Of a stretch of DNA of 48,003 nt, positions 6,831-15,404 are shown piece after piece; positions within the stretch are counted from its first letter, which is position 1; each line of letters starts with the position of its first letter. The DNA is taken from the NCBI GenBank assembly GCA_016793325.1, contig JAEUKI010000080.1, positions 1 to 48,003 of the forward strand, read 5' to 3'. The stretch is from Myxococcales bacterium (GTDB lineage Bacteria; Myxococcota_A; Polyangia; Polyangiales; Ga0077539). The translations under genes were made by a program, and so were the position numbers. The notes under the pieces are model-generated. The model saw only the letters and a program-made list of their open reading frames with translations. It was not told the DNA's origin and ran no database searches.

Positions 6831-6860
6831 CAGATTTTAACTCCTGCGCTTCTCGCGCGT

Positions 6861-8375
6861 TCACTCTTCACCGACGGTGCTCGCATTGCCGACGCACTGC
6901 ACCGCGCCGTCCGCGGTGAGCGCGCACACGCGAAGGCGCGTGGGGCCGACGCCGCCCGCCGTGCCGACGACGAGCTGCGTCGCGCGCGTGATGCCGTGCA
7001 ACTCGGTGGGATCGTTCCATCGCACGACGCCGTGGCCCCACTCGAGAGCGCCCCAGCACGAGGCGCCGCCATCGCGTCGGAGCGCGCAGGACACGAACGA
7101 TCCGAGCGCGAGTTGAACGGTGTTCTCGACGCGCGCGACGGCGAGCGGCGCCCGAGGGCCAGCGCTGTTGTTGCTCCCCCAGCACGCGAGCCACCCTTCG
7201 CTGCCCCGCGCGCACGCGTGCTCGTGGGTCACTGCGATCTCCGCGACCGCCGCGAGTCCCGAGACAGCGACGGGACGACTCCGGTGTTGATCGCTTCCGT
7301 CCCCCACGACGCCGAAGAAGTTGCCGCCCCAACAGCGAACGGTCGCGTCACGGAGGCGCGCGCACGTGGTGTTCCATCCGGCGGAGATTTGTTGGGCGGG
7401 CGGGAGGTCGACGCGGGCAGCGCTGCGGTCTCCTCCAGCGACGAAGGTCCCGCGGCCGAGCTGTCCGTAGGCGTTGTCGCCCCAGCACGACACCGCGCCC
7501 TCTGCCGTGAGCGCACAGCCGTGCATCGCGCCGAGCGCGAGCTCGGTCGCGCCGCGGACGCCCTCGATTTGCTCGACGCGGCCGCGCGGCATTCCGTGGT
7601 GCGTCCACACGCTGGCGTCCACGCACCACACCGTGGCGTCGGTCGCGATCACGCAGAGCGAGCCGCCGAGGTCGACGCTCCCGCCGTCCGCGATGCTCAC
7701 CGCTCGAGGCAACCCGACAACGCGCACAGGAACCGGCGACCACGCGCGATGCCTCCACTCCATCGGCTGTCCCAGCCGAGGAACAGGGCGTCCGTCGTAG
7801 TTCACGCCCCAACACCACACGCTTCCATCGTCCACGAGCGCGCACGTCCGGCGAGCCCCCGCCGTGATGCGACGCGCGACGCCCGGCAATCCCGCGATCG
7901 TGTGCGCCGTCAGTCCGTTTGCAGGGTCGTCGACCGCGGGCGCGTGCCGATCGGTCCAGCACCGCAGTGTTTCGTCGCCGCCGCGCGCGCAGCAACCTCG
8001 CTGACCGTCCACCGTCGTCGCGCACGACACGCTCGGCGCGAGCGACACCGTTGGCGCGTTCGCGGCCGTTTGCGCGTCGTCGATCGTCGGCTGCGGGCGC
8101 CACTCGATCGCTTCGTCCGCGCGCGGCCAACACGCTTCTCTCTGGTCGACCAACGTCGTGCAACACGCGTAGCGACCGTCGCGCATCCCGCGGCAGCGCT
8201 GTCCGTCCGCGCGCTCGAGCATCGAAAACAACGAGGGGATTCGCACGGGGCGCTCGTCGCTCGCGGATCGCGCGAGCGAGTCACGCGCGACGCGGCTCGC
8301 GCAGCCGACGTTCGACAGCGCAGAAGCGAGGACGAGGGCGGTTCGAAAGCTCCACGAGTTGATCAACGATCGCAT
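6861..8375 (-). CDS. RCC1-repeat lipoprotein
   Basis: 504 residues from the ATG at 8375; an in-frame TTG at 8390 would add five residues before it. The N-terminus has a signal peptide ending ASALSNVGC, a lipobox. From about residue 95 on there are seven to eight RCC1-like repeats, each with a Cys-pair signature such as CALVDDGSVWCWG, CALTAEGAVSCWGDNAYGQLG, CARLRDATVRCWG and CALRRDGGASCWG, which should form a seven-bladed beta-propeller stabilised by disulfides. In bacteria, RCC1-like secreted propellers are usually binding or scaffold modules; no enzymatic motif is visible. An extra Cys-rich stretch (CRGMRDGRYACC and RGCCARGG) precedes the repeats. Surface or periplasmic location is inferred from the lipobox. 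Confidence 0.9.
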   Translation of the reverse strand: MRSLINSWSFRTALVLASALSNVGCASRVARDSLARSASDERPVRIPSLFSMLERADGQRCRGMRDGRYACCTTLVDQREACWPRADEAIEWRPQPTIDDAQTAANAPTVSLAPSVSCATTVDGQRGCCARGGDETLRCWTDRHAPAVDDPANGLTAHTIAGLPGVARRITAGARRTCALVDDGSVWCWGVNYDGRPVPRLGQPMEWRHRAWSPVPVRVVGLPRAVSIADGGSVDLGGSLCVIATDATVWCVDASVWTHHGMPRGRVEQIEGVRGATELALGAMHGCALTAEGAVSCWGDNAYGQLGRGTFVAGGDRSAARVDLPPAQQISAGWNTTCARLRDATVRCWGGNFFGVVGDGSDQHRSRPVAVSGLAAVAEIAVTHEHACARGSEGWLACWGSNNSAGPRAPLAVARVENTVQLALGSFVSCALRRDGGASCWGALEWGHGVVRWNDPTELHGITRATQLVVGTAGGVGPTRLRVCALTADGAVQCVGNASTVGEE

Positions 8376-8563
8376 GCGCTGCACGGCCAAAAACGTCTAC
8401 CGCGCGCGGGGCTTACAGAGGACTCCAACGGTGCCACGACGAGCGCGGCGGGCTACGCGCGCGCGGACGAGAACGTCGAGCGCGTCGAACGCTCGGGACT
8501 CGAGCATGCTTTCGGTCCGGTTCATTTCGAGCGCCGTCGCGCGAGGGTACCGCAGCTTCGCGC

Positions 8564-10099
8564 TCAATCGATCGAGACCGACTCGCAGCACTCTGCGTAG
8601 CGCTTGCCGCTCCCGCAGAGGCACGGGCTGCGCGGGTGGAGCGTCGGACCGCCGAGCTTCATGCGCGCGATGAAGCAACGGATCGCTCGCTCTCGGCGCT
8701 CGACGCCTTCGATGAACCGCGCGCGGAGCGACTCGACGGCCTCGCGCCACGCGCGAGCCCGCGGCGCGTCCAGACGACCGGTCGCTTCGAGCCACTCGCC
8801 GAACGCGTCGAGCAGCTCGGGCAACGACCGCGGCTCGTAGCCATTGATGTGCAAATTCGCTGGCCGATCGTGCGGACGATCGAACAAGTACGCCTCGACG
8901 AACGCGGGAGACCACGGGCGAAGAAACTGCTTCTGATGCCAGTGCGTCATCAACCCGAGCACGTCGCCCACGAAATTGAGCGTGTCGAGTCGGGACAGCG
9001 CGCGGCGCGCCTCGGAGGTGTGCGTCGCGATCCACTGCGAGAACGCCTGGCCCTCGACGCGAAACGGGTGCTTGGCGAGGTAGCGCCTCCAACGCGTAAA
9101 CGGATTCTTTGGGAGGCGACTCTCGAAGGGGCCGGTCACGACGATCTTGCCGAGCTCGCTGTGGCGTACGGTGAGCTGCGCGGGCCACGAGTCCCGCTTT
9201 CGAAACCGCCCGCGATGGCGGCGCGAGAACGCCTCGATGCCTGTGGCAGCCGCGCGGAGCTGTCGGCAATCGACCTCGCGAAGGTCGCAGTCATCGAACG
9301 GTTCGATGCGCCCGAGCTGCGGCCACGCAGAGGGCGTCGCGACCGCGAGCTGCCGTCGAAGGACCTCGCGGCGATACTCGACCTCGAGCTCGCTGCCCGA
9401 CGAGAACATCGCGATCAACACGGGAATCGTCGGTGAATACGAGCCGCTCTCGTCCGGGTCGCTCCCGTACAGGTCGAGCAGCTCGAACGTCTGCAGCTGC
9501 TCGCGCGACGGGAAGATCACCATGGACTTGTGGGGCGCGTCGAAGAAGCGAACGGCGCAGCGCGCGAGTCCGACCGCTGGCGCCTCGACGATGAAGTGAC
9601 GATTGTGTTTGCTCGTCATCGTGCGCCACGGGACCGCGCGGACCATCGCCGCGAGCGCGGCGAACGTCTCGCGCACTTCGTCGTCCGAGAGCCCCGGAAA
9701 CGCCTCGAACGTGGGCGGCGCCAAGATCTCGAAGATCTTCTCGGCGAGCAGCTGGAGCTCAGGCGTCGGCGCGACGCGAACCTCGACCGACGGGTGGACG
9801 AGCGAGCGGAGAACCTCGGCGGCGCGCTCGTCCGCGGTGCAGATCCGAGACGGCCGCATGGGCCGCGTGACGAGGGGCTCGGTCATCGCGCTGCGCAGGG
9901 CCGCTTCGATCGTCTGTGTGCGCGTCCCGCTCGAACGAGCGCCGAAATACAGCGGGTAGACGCCGGACAGCATGATCGCGATCGGACCGCTCGACTTGCG
10001 CGCCTCGGGGTCGTCCGACTCCGAGCCGAGCGTGAGCGTGACGAAGCCAAACGTCCACTCGACCGGGTCGACAGGCACAATCGATCGCACATCGGTCAC
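8564..10099 (-). CDS. SEC-C motif protein of unknown function
   Basis: 511 residues from a GTG at 10099. The only recognisable element is the C-terminal SEC-C zinc motif CLCGSGKRYAECC (Cys493, Cys495, Cys504, Cys505), named from SecA and found appended to many unrelated proteins, where it binds zinc and often mediates protein contacts. The rest is soluble and mixed alpha/beta, with aromatic-rich stretches such as WTFGFVTLTLG at the start and LMTHWHQKQFLRPWSPAFVEAYLF near 380-405. Nothing suggests secretion. It is on the same strand as, and about 170 bases upstream of, the RCC1 lipoprotein. The intervening 8376-8563 shows no gene. Confidence 0.85.
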   Translation of the reverse strand: MTDVRSIVPVDPVEWTFGFVTLTLGSESDDPEARKSSGPIAIMLSGVYPLYFGARSSGTRTQTIEAALRSAMTEPLVTRPMRPSRICTADERAAEVLRSLVHPSVEVRVAPTPELQLLAEKIFEILAPPTFEAFPGLSDDEVRETFAALAAMVRAVPWRTMTSKHNRHFIVEAPAVGLARCAVRFFDAPHKSMVIFPSREQLQTFELLDLYGSDPDESGSYSPTIPVLIAMFSSGSELEVEYRREVLRRQLAVATPSAWPQLGRIEPFDDCDLREVDCRQLRAAATGIEAFSRRHRGRFRKRDSWPAQLTVRHSELGKIVVTGPFESRLPKNPFTRWRRYLAKHPFRVEGQAFSQWIATHTSEARRALSRLDTLNFVGDVLGLMTHWHQKQFLRPWSPAFVEAYLFDRPHDRPANLHINGYEPRSLPELLDAFGEWLEATGRLDAPRARAWREAVESLRARFIEGVERRERAIRCFIARMKLGGPTLHPRSPCLCGSGKRYAECCESVSID

Positions 10100-10184
10100 G
10101 GGTCGTTCGCAGAGCCTACTGCAGCGCGGCAGGCTGGGCTCGCGCGGACGACTCGCCGAAGCGAGACGCGACCGTGTTCGCCGC

Positions 10185-10817
10185 TCACCCCTGGCACGTT
10201 TGGTTTCCGCCGAGGCCCGCGCACGATCGCGTGCAGCACTGCGAGGCCTGGCTGCACGAGCCGCCGATGGGCGTGCAGCTCGTGCAACGGCAGCGACCGC
10301 CGCCCGTCACCGCTTCGCACGCGGCGCCGGCGGTGCAGCCGGTCTGACAATTTCCACAGCGCCACGCAGAGGCGCTCGAGGTTCCGCACGCGGTGACGGC
10401 GGTGCCGACGTCGCAGCGCCCTGCGTTGCAGCAGCCGCCGTTGCAACGCCAGTCGAAGGAGCACGCCGTCGTGCACACGCCCGTCGCGCTGCAGGCTTGG
10501 CCCGCAGGGCAATCGCGGCCGAGGTTGCTGCGGCAGCGCGTCGCTCCGTCGGTCACCACGCCCGTGTCGACGCCGGTGTCTCGCGGGGCGACTCCGCTGT
10601 CCACGCTCGACGCGACGTCCTCGGGGATCCCCGAGTCCATCGGCGCAACGATGACGTCGTCCGGCGTCGCGCTGTCGAACGGCTCGACGCCGCTGTCTTC
10701 GACGCTCGCCTCGGCGCTGCTGTCTGCGGGCGCCGCGTCGGGCTGCGAAGAGGCGGGCGTCGTACACGCCACGAGCAACGCCGCGGATGCTGCGAACCAC
10801 GAGAGAGAGCGGGTCAT
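10185..10817 (-). CDS. Cysteine-rich lipoprotein
   Basis: 210 residues from the ATG at 10817 (MTRSLSWFAASAALLVAC), where LLVAC is a lipobox. An upstream in-frame extension lacks signal features and is rejected. Residues ~20-90 are the low-complexity D/S/A/V linker (PDAAPADSSAEAS, PMDSGIPEDV, DTGVDTGV) seen in several lipoproteins of this window. The C-terminal ~120 residues hold about 20 Cys in patterns like CPAGQACSATGVCTTAC, CNGGCCNAGRC and CTSCTPIGGSCSQASQCC, typical of disulfide-knotted surface modules (similar to dickkopf/EGF-like knots). Probably outer-surface; function unknown. It is divergent from the zinc-finger gene at 10924. Confidence 0.85.
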   Translation of the reverse strand: MTRSLSWFAASAALLVACTTPASSQPDAAPADSSAEASVEDSGVEPFDSATPDDVIVAPMDSGIPEDVASSVDSGVAPRDTGVDTGVVTDGATRCRSNLGRDCPAGQACSATGVCTTACSFDWRCNGGCCNAGRCDVGTAVTACGTSSASAWRCGNCQTGCTAGAACEAVTGGGRCRCTSCTPIGGSCSQASQCCTRSCAGLGGNQTCQG

Positions 10818-10923
10818 GCGCCCGAGTGTCGCAGCAAACGTGGCTCGATCACAAACCGCGGCGCGCGTTGGTCGCGACGACACCTGTTTTCAATTTCGCC
10901 CTGCGTTGTAAGCTCCGACGAGC

Positions 10924-11880
10924 GTGTCGAACGGACCGTTGTCGCCCGAGGACGCAGCGTCGCTGCTGCGCGAAAAACTAGGAAAGACCATCTCCGTGCG
11001 CGCGGTGCGCGACGTGTCCGCGCGCTCGATCGTGCTGCGACAGCGGGTCGAGACGCGGGTGATCGAGACGATCGCGACGCCGCCGCCGCCGACGAGCGCG
11101 ACGACAGAAGCGCGCGACCTCGCGGCGGAGCTGTGGGCGCTCGACGCGAGACCACCCGCGGATGGATCGAACGTCGTGTGCGTGGACGACCCGCGGACGG
11201 GCGCGGTCCGTCGTTGTCCCGAGTGCGCGGGCCGCGGCGCGCAGCCTTGTCGCCAGTGCGGCGGCCTCGCGGCGCTCAACTGCCTCTCGTGCGGCGGCCG
11301 CGGAAAAATCGGGATGGAACGCAACGCCCAGTCCTGCGTGCGCTGCGGCGGCGACGGGCGCGTTCCGTGTACGCACTGCGCAGGCGGATCGCACCCGTGC
11401 GACAGCTGCGAGCAGCGAGGCTCGACGTTCACCGTTCAACGGGCTCGGATCGCGTGGAGCGACCGCGAAGTGCGCTCGGTGCTCGATCGCCAACCGCCGA
11501 GCGTCGAGCTCGACGGGGTCGCTGCGGAGCGCGAGCTCGACGTGGAGTTCGACGGGGACGTTCCGCGTCCGATCGCGGGCGGATCGATGGATCACTTTCG
11601 CGCGAGCGCGCAGAACGCGCAGCAGACCGGCGCGATCGCGGCGCTCGCGGCGGCGCATCGAGCGGGGCCCAACGAGCGCGTGCTCGAGCAGAGCGCCCGC
11701 GTCGAGCGCGTTCGCGTATGGGAGATCGAGTGCGAGCCCGGAGCGCGCGTGTACATCGTCGGCCCGAAGCGAGACATCATCGGCGCCGAGGCGCTGCACG
11801 CGGGGCCGGGGCCGCTCGTCGCGGCGATCGCGCTCGTCCTCGGCGTCGCTGCGATCCTCGCAGGGAGCGTGCTTCGATGA
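10924..11880 (+). CDS. DnaJ-type zinc-finger protein with C-terminal membrane helix
   Basis: 318 residues from a GTG at 10924. Residues 98-162 carry six C-x2-C motifs: CPECAGRG, CRQCGGLA, CLSCGGRG, CVRCGGDG, CTHCAGG and CDSCEQRG, resembling the DnaJ central zinc domain (CxxCxGxG) but with more repeats. There is no J domain and no HPD motif, so it is not a DnaJ co-chaperone in the usual sense. The C-terminus (PLVAAIALVLGVAAILAGSVLR) is a membrane helix at the very end, as in tail-anchored proteins. The N-terminus has a short helical part (LSPEDAASLLREKLGKTI). It may be a membrane-bound disulfide/zinc scaffold or client-binding protein. The gene is followed by the sensor kinase at 11963. Confidence 0.8.
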   Translation: MSNGPLSPEDAASLLREKLGKTISVRAVRDVSARSIVLRQRVETRVIETIATPPPPTSATTEARDLAAELWALDARPPADGSNVVCVDDPRTGAVRRCPECAGRGAQPCRQCGGLAALNCLSCGGRGKIGMERNAQSCVRCGGDGRVPCTHCAGGSHPCDSCEQRGSTFTVQRARIAWSDREVRSVLDRQPPSVELDGVAAERELDVEFDGDVPRPIAGGSMDHFRASAQNAQQTGAIAALAAAHRAGPNERVLEQSARVERVRVWEIECEPGARVYIVGPKRDIIGAEALHAGPGPLVAAIALVLGVAAILAGSVLR

Positions 11881-11962
11881 GGGCATCGCGCGGCCGCCCG
11901 CAGAGCTTGGCGCCGCTGCAGCGGGCGGCGCGAGCGTGCGCTACACCTCTCGACGCGTGGTG

Positions 11963-12961
11963 ATGCACTCTCCGTCTCGCGCCTCACAGCGTCGCCGTCT
12001 GTTCGCGCTCCACGCAGCGTTTTGGCTGGTGATCGTGGGATTCACGTTCGCGTGGCTCGCGTTGCACGACCGAATCGCGCTCGGCGGAGCGCTTCTCTCG
12101 GCGCTCGCGTGGGCGACGCCGGGCGCGACGCTCACCGCGTTGATCCTGTTGCTGAGCCCGCGACTCGACACCGCAGGACGGCTCGGCGCCGCGTGGATCG
12201 TGAGCAGCCTCGCGTGGTGGGGCACGTTGAGCGGGATCAACGTCGCGCTGTTCGGCCGGCGCGCGCCTGCGCCCGATGTGTTTGCGCTGGCGTACATGGC
12301 GTTCGTCGTGGCGGCGTTTGTTCCGTTGCTCGCGGCGGTGCGGCACCAAACCGAAGCAGAGCGCGGGAGGCTGACGCTCGCCGAGACGCTCGCGTCGCTG
12401 CGCGAGACGCAGCTCCACGCGCTGCGTTGGCAATTGAATCCACACTTTCTCTTCAACGCGCTCAACACGATTTCAACGCGCATCGACGAAGACCCTCGCG
12501 CGGCGCAGTCGATGATCGCGGACCTCGCCGCGCTGCTCCGCGACAGCCTCGACAGCCCCGACGTGGGCACCGTCGATGACGAAGCGCGGCGCATCGAGCT
12601 GTATTTTCGCCTGCAGCGTGCGCGCTTCGAAGACGGCCTTCGCTGCGAGCTCTCCGTCGACCCAGCGGCGCGAGCCGAGGCGCTTCCGCCGTTGCTCCTG
12701 CAGCCGCTCGTCGAGAACGCAGTCCTGCACGGGATGCGACATGCGTGCCCTGCGTCGGTCACGGTAAACGTCCGACGCGACGGCGAACGACTGTCGATTT
12801 GCGTCTCGAACACCGGGTCGTTGGCCGACGCGACGAGCGCTGGCGTGGGCGTCGCCAACGTGCGCCGGAGGCTCGAATTGTTCGCGCCGGGCCGGCACAC
12901 GTTCGAGCTCCGCGAGGCAGACGGGATCGTGCGGGCGACGATCACGATCGAGCCTCGCTGA
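11963..12961 (+). CDS. LytS/YehU-type sensor histidine kinase
   Basis: 332 residues from the ATG at 11963; in-frame GTG codons lie at 11936, 11957 and 11960. Four membrane helices at about 14-34, 40-65, 73-97 and 104-127, without a large extracellular domain. The cytoplasmic part is a His_kinase domain: LRETQLHALRWQLNPHFLFNALNTI with phospho-acceptor His161, then an HATPase_c region with the N-box LLLQPLVENAVLHGMRH and G-box GVGVANVRRRLELF. This is the LytS family, which pairs with LytTR response regulators; such a regulator lies at 14543-15265, separated by a hydrolase gene and on the other strand. The input is unknown, probably a membrane or cell-wall condition. Confidence 0.92.
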   Translation: MHSPSRASQRRRLFALHAAFWLVIVGFTFAWLALHDRIALGGALLSALAWATPGATLTALILLLSPRLDTAGRLGAAWIVSSLAWWGTLSGINVALFGRRAPAPDVFALAYMAFVVAAFVPLLAAVRHQTEAERGRLTLAETLASLRETQLHALRWQLNPHFLFNALNTISTRIDEDPRAAQSMIADLAALLRDSLDSPDVGTVDDEARRIELYFRLQRARFEDGLRCELSVDPAARAEALPPLLLQPLVENAVLHGMRHACPASVTVNVRRDGERLSICVSNTGSLADATSAGVGVANVRRRLELFAPGRHTFELREADGIVRATITIEPR

Positions 12962-13041
12962 GCGCGACGCGTCCCGGCGAACGACCGCAGCGATCGGCGA
13001 ACGACCTCGCGAGCGCGCGCCGCGTTGCTACTGCTCGGGAC

Positions 13042-14520
13042 ATGAAATTCACTGAGCATTCACCGAGCATCGCTCGGGTCGCGTTGTCCCTCGCGTCGCT
13101 CGCTGCGAGCGCATCGTGCGCTCCGAGGCCGTCGTCGATGGACCCGCTCTGGGCAGAGATCACGACCGTCCCGTGCCGCTATCGTTTGCCGAGCGGGCAC
13201 GTCGAAGGACAGAGCGTGACGTGCGCGGACGTCAGGCTGTTCGAAGACGAACCCAACGGAGCCACGGTCACGCTGCACATCGCTCGCTTTCGCGCGGGCA
13301 CGACAGCGAGCCCTACAGCGACCTTCTATTTGCAGGGAGGACCGGGAGCGCACGCGCAGTCCGAGCTCTCGACGCTCACGCCCGAGCGGCTTCGTACGTT
13401 TACGACCGCGGGTGACTACATCGTGTTCGATCAGCGCGGAGCGGGGGCGTCGCGACCGGCGCTCGAGTGCGACGCAGCGGCGCGGGCGACGACGGGCCCC
13501 GATCGGATACGCTCGCTCGAGGCGTGCCTCGCAGACGTGCGCGCGACGGGCGTTCGCACCCACGCGTACGACAGCGAGCACATCGCGCGCGACGTCGAGG
13601 CGATGCGCAAGGCGCTAGGACTCTCGCAGGTCAACCTCGTGGCGCGCTCGTACGGAACGCGCGTCGCGCTCGAGGTCCTCCGTCGCTACGAGCGCTCGGT
13701 GCGCGCCGTCGTGCTCGACGCGCCCGTTCCACCAGACCTCCCGACGTGGGCCGAACAAGCGCGCAGCTTCGAGCAGGGCCTCCGCGCGCTCGCGAGCGAG
13801 TGCGCGCAGACGCCCCGGTGCGCGGAACGCTATCCGTCGCTCGACGCGCAGGTGCTCACCGCGGCGCAGCAGCTCGACGCCGCGCCGTTGAGGGTCGAGC
13901 TCGGGGCCGCGACGCTCTCGCTCGACGGAGCGCTGCTCCTCGGCGTGCTCGGACTCGCGCTCTACCGCCGCGAGACCTACCCCGCGTTGCCGTTGTTCAT
14001 CGACGCGGCGAGGCGACGAGACACCGCGGTGATCGGCGCGGTGCTTCGCGAGTTCGTCAGCGCCGCGACGCTCGCGAACAACGGCGCGTCGCTCGCGATG
14101 AACCACGTCGTGCTCTGCAACGACTCGGCGCAGTACTTCGACGACGAGGCCGTGGCGCGCGCCGAGAGCGGCGTGCATCCGCGCGTTCGCGAGCATTTTT
14201 CTTCGCTGTACGTGAGCGTCGTGCGCCAGGTCTGCCGATCGAGCAGGCCCGTCGCGCGCTCGGGCGTCACCGAGCGGGTGCGGTCCGCGGTGCCGACGCT
14301 GGTGTTGACCGGCGCGATCGACCCGGTCGTCCCGCCGAGCTACGCGACGCACGTCCAAGAGACGCTCTCGCGCGCGACGACGCTCACCTTTGCGCGCGTC
14401 GGGCACGGCGCGATCGAGACGCCGTGCGGATCGGGGATCACGGCGCAGTTTCTCGCGACGCCCGAAGCGACGGTCGACGGGGTGTGCGCGCAAGCGACGC
14501 CGACGATCGAGTTTCGTTGA
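13042..14520 (+). CDS. S33-family alpha/beta-hydrolase lipoprotein (TAP-like peptidase)
   Basis: 492 residues from the ATG at 13042. A signal peptide ends in LAASASC, a plausible lipobox. The alpha/beta-hydrolase fold is marked by the oxyanion segment LQGGPGAHAQ (HGGPG in the family), DQRGAGAS, the nucleophile elbow RSYGTRV with Ser203 (family GxSxG, here R-S-Y-G with Ala before Arg), Asp427 (TGAIDPVVPP) and His455 (VGHGAIE). This arrangement is that of S33 prolyl/tripeptidyl aminopeptidases with the TAP-like C-terminal domain. Likely releases N-terminal residues from peptides in the envelope. It sits between the sensor kinase and the response regulator and may be their target, but no evidence beyond position is visible. 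Confidence 0.92.
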   Translation: MKFTEHSPSIARVALSLASLAASASCAPRPSSMDPLWAEITTVPCRYRLPSGHVEGQSVTCADVRLFEDEPNGATVTLHIARFRAGTTASPTATFYLQGGPGAHAQSELSTLTPERLRTFTTAGDYIVFDQRGAGASRPALECDAAARATTGPDRIRSLEACLADVRATGVRTHAYDSEHIARDVEAMRKALGLSQVNLVARSYGTRVALEVLRRYERSVRAVVLDAPVPPDLPTWAEQARSFEQGLRALASECAQTPRCAERYPSLDAQVLTAAQQLDAAPLRVELGAATLSLDGALLLGVLGLALYRRETYPALPLFIDAARRRDTAVIGAVLREFVSAATLANNGASLAMNHVVLCNDSAQYFDDEAVARAESGVHPRVREHFSSLYVSVVRQVCRSSRPVARSGVTERVRSAVPTLVLTGAIDPVVPPSYATHVQETLSRATTLTFARVGHGAIETPCGSGITAQFLATPEATVDGVCAQATPTIEFR

Positions 14521-14542
14521 GCGTTGTCTCGCGCAGCGGCGC

Positions 14543-15265
14543 TCACGAATCGAGCGCGTTCACGCCGAGCCGCGCGCGCAGCTCATCGAGCCACGAGCGA
14601 CCGACGGGGACGCGCGCGTCGAGCCCTCGCACCGCGAGCTCCCACCCGTTGGCGCGACGCTCGAAGCGGTCGACGAGCGACAGCCGAACCATCCATCCGC
14701 GATGGACTCGAACAAAGGCCGACCCGAGCCTCGGGCCCCAATCGCTCATGCGTTGGTCGCAGAGCGATCGCTCACCGCTCGACAGCACCACCTCGGTGTA
14801 GTCGTCGCACGCGCAGATCGCGACGATGTCCCGGAGCGAGACGAAGCGAAACCCACGCGAGGTCCGCAGCGAAACGAGGTCGCTTTCGTGGAGCGCTGCG
14901 GACGGAGCGCGGGGCTCGTCCACGCGCGCGAGCGCGACAGCGAGCCGCTCGGGCTCGAGGGGCTTCAACACGTAGTCGAGCGCGTTGACTTCGAACGCGC
15001 GCAGCGCGAACTGCGAGTGGGCCGTCACGAAGATCACCGGGCATCGGACGGCGACGCGATCGAAGAGCGCGAACGAGGTCCCTTTGCTGAGCTGCACGTC
15101 GAGCAGCAGCAGGTCCGGCGATTCGCGTTCGATCATCGCCGCGGCCTCTTCGACGGACGCCGCTTGCCCCGCGACGACGAGCTGCGGGTGGTCCGCGAGC
15201 AGGTGCACGAGGCGCCGGCGGGCAGGCGGCTCGTCGTCGACGATGATCACTCGACGCGACGTCAT
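14543..15265 (-). CDS. LytTR-type response regulator
   Basis: 240 residues. Receiver domain 1-115: acidic pocket Asp10/Asp11, phospho-acceptor Asp56 (LLLLDVQLSKG), Thr81 (FVTAH) and Lys101 (YVLKPL). LytTR DNA-binding domain about 128-238 (RGFRFVSLRDIVAICACDDYTEVVL, ending FVRVHRGWMV and VGRSWLDELRARL). It is the natural partner of the LytS-type kinase at 11963-12961. The genes are convergent across the S33 hydrolase, so the pair is split, which is uncommon. LytTR proteins bind direct repeats near promoters; no obvious pair of sites was found, apart from an inverted repeat around its own start (15264-15341). Confidence 0.93.
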   Translation of the reverse strand: MTSRRVIIVDDEPPARRRLVHLLADHPQLVVAGQAASVEEAAAMIERESPDLLLLDVQLSKGTSFALFDRVAVRCPVIFVTAHSQFALRAFEVNALDYVLKPLEPERLAVALARVDEPRAPSAALHESDLVSLRTSRGFRFVSLRDIVAICACDDYTEVVLSSGERSLCDQRMSDWGPRLGSAFVRVHRGWMVRLSLVDRFERRANGWELAVRGLDARVPVGRSWLDELRARLGVNALDS

Positions 15266-15341
15266 GATCGTCGCGAGTGTAGCGCTCGACGTGTGCGATG
15301 GGAGCGGTTGTGCGCTTGCCTTTCGCGCGCGCGACGATCAT
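15264..15341. repeat. Inverted repeat in the divergent region of the LytTR gene
   Basis: ATGATCGTCGCG at 15264-15275 and its exact reverse complement at 15330-15341 form 12-bp arms 54 bases apart. The first arm covers the LytTR start codon region, the second lies in the 15266-15404 intergenic tract shared with the next lipoprotein. Could be a looping operator or chance in this CG-rich composition. Confidence 0.35.
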
Positions 15342-15404
15342 CGCGAGCGCAGCAAACGCAGCGGGCGGCCCGTCGATCGGGCTCCCGTCTTGCTACGATG
15401 TGCC

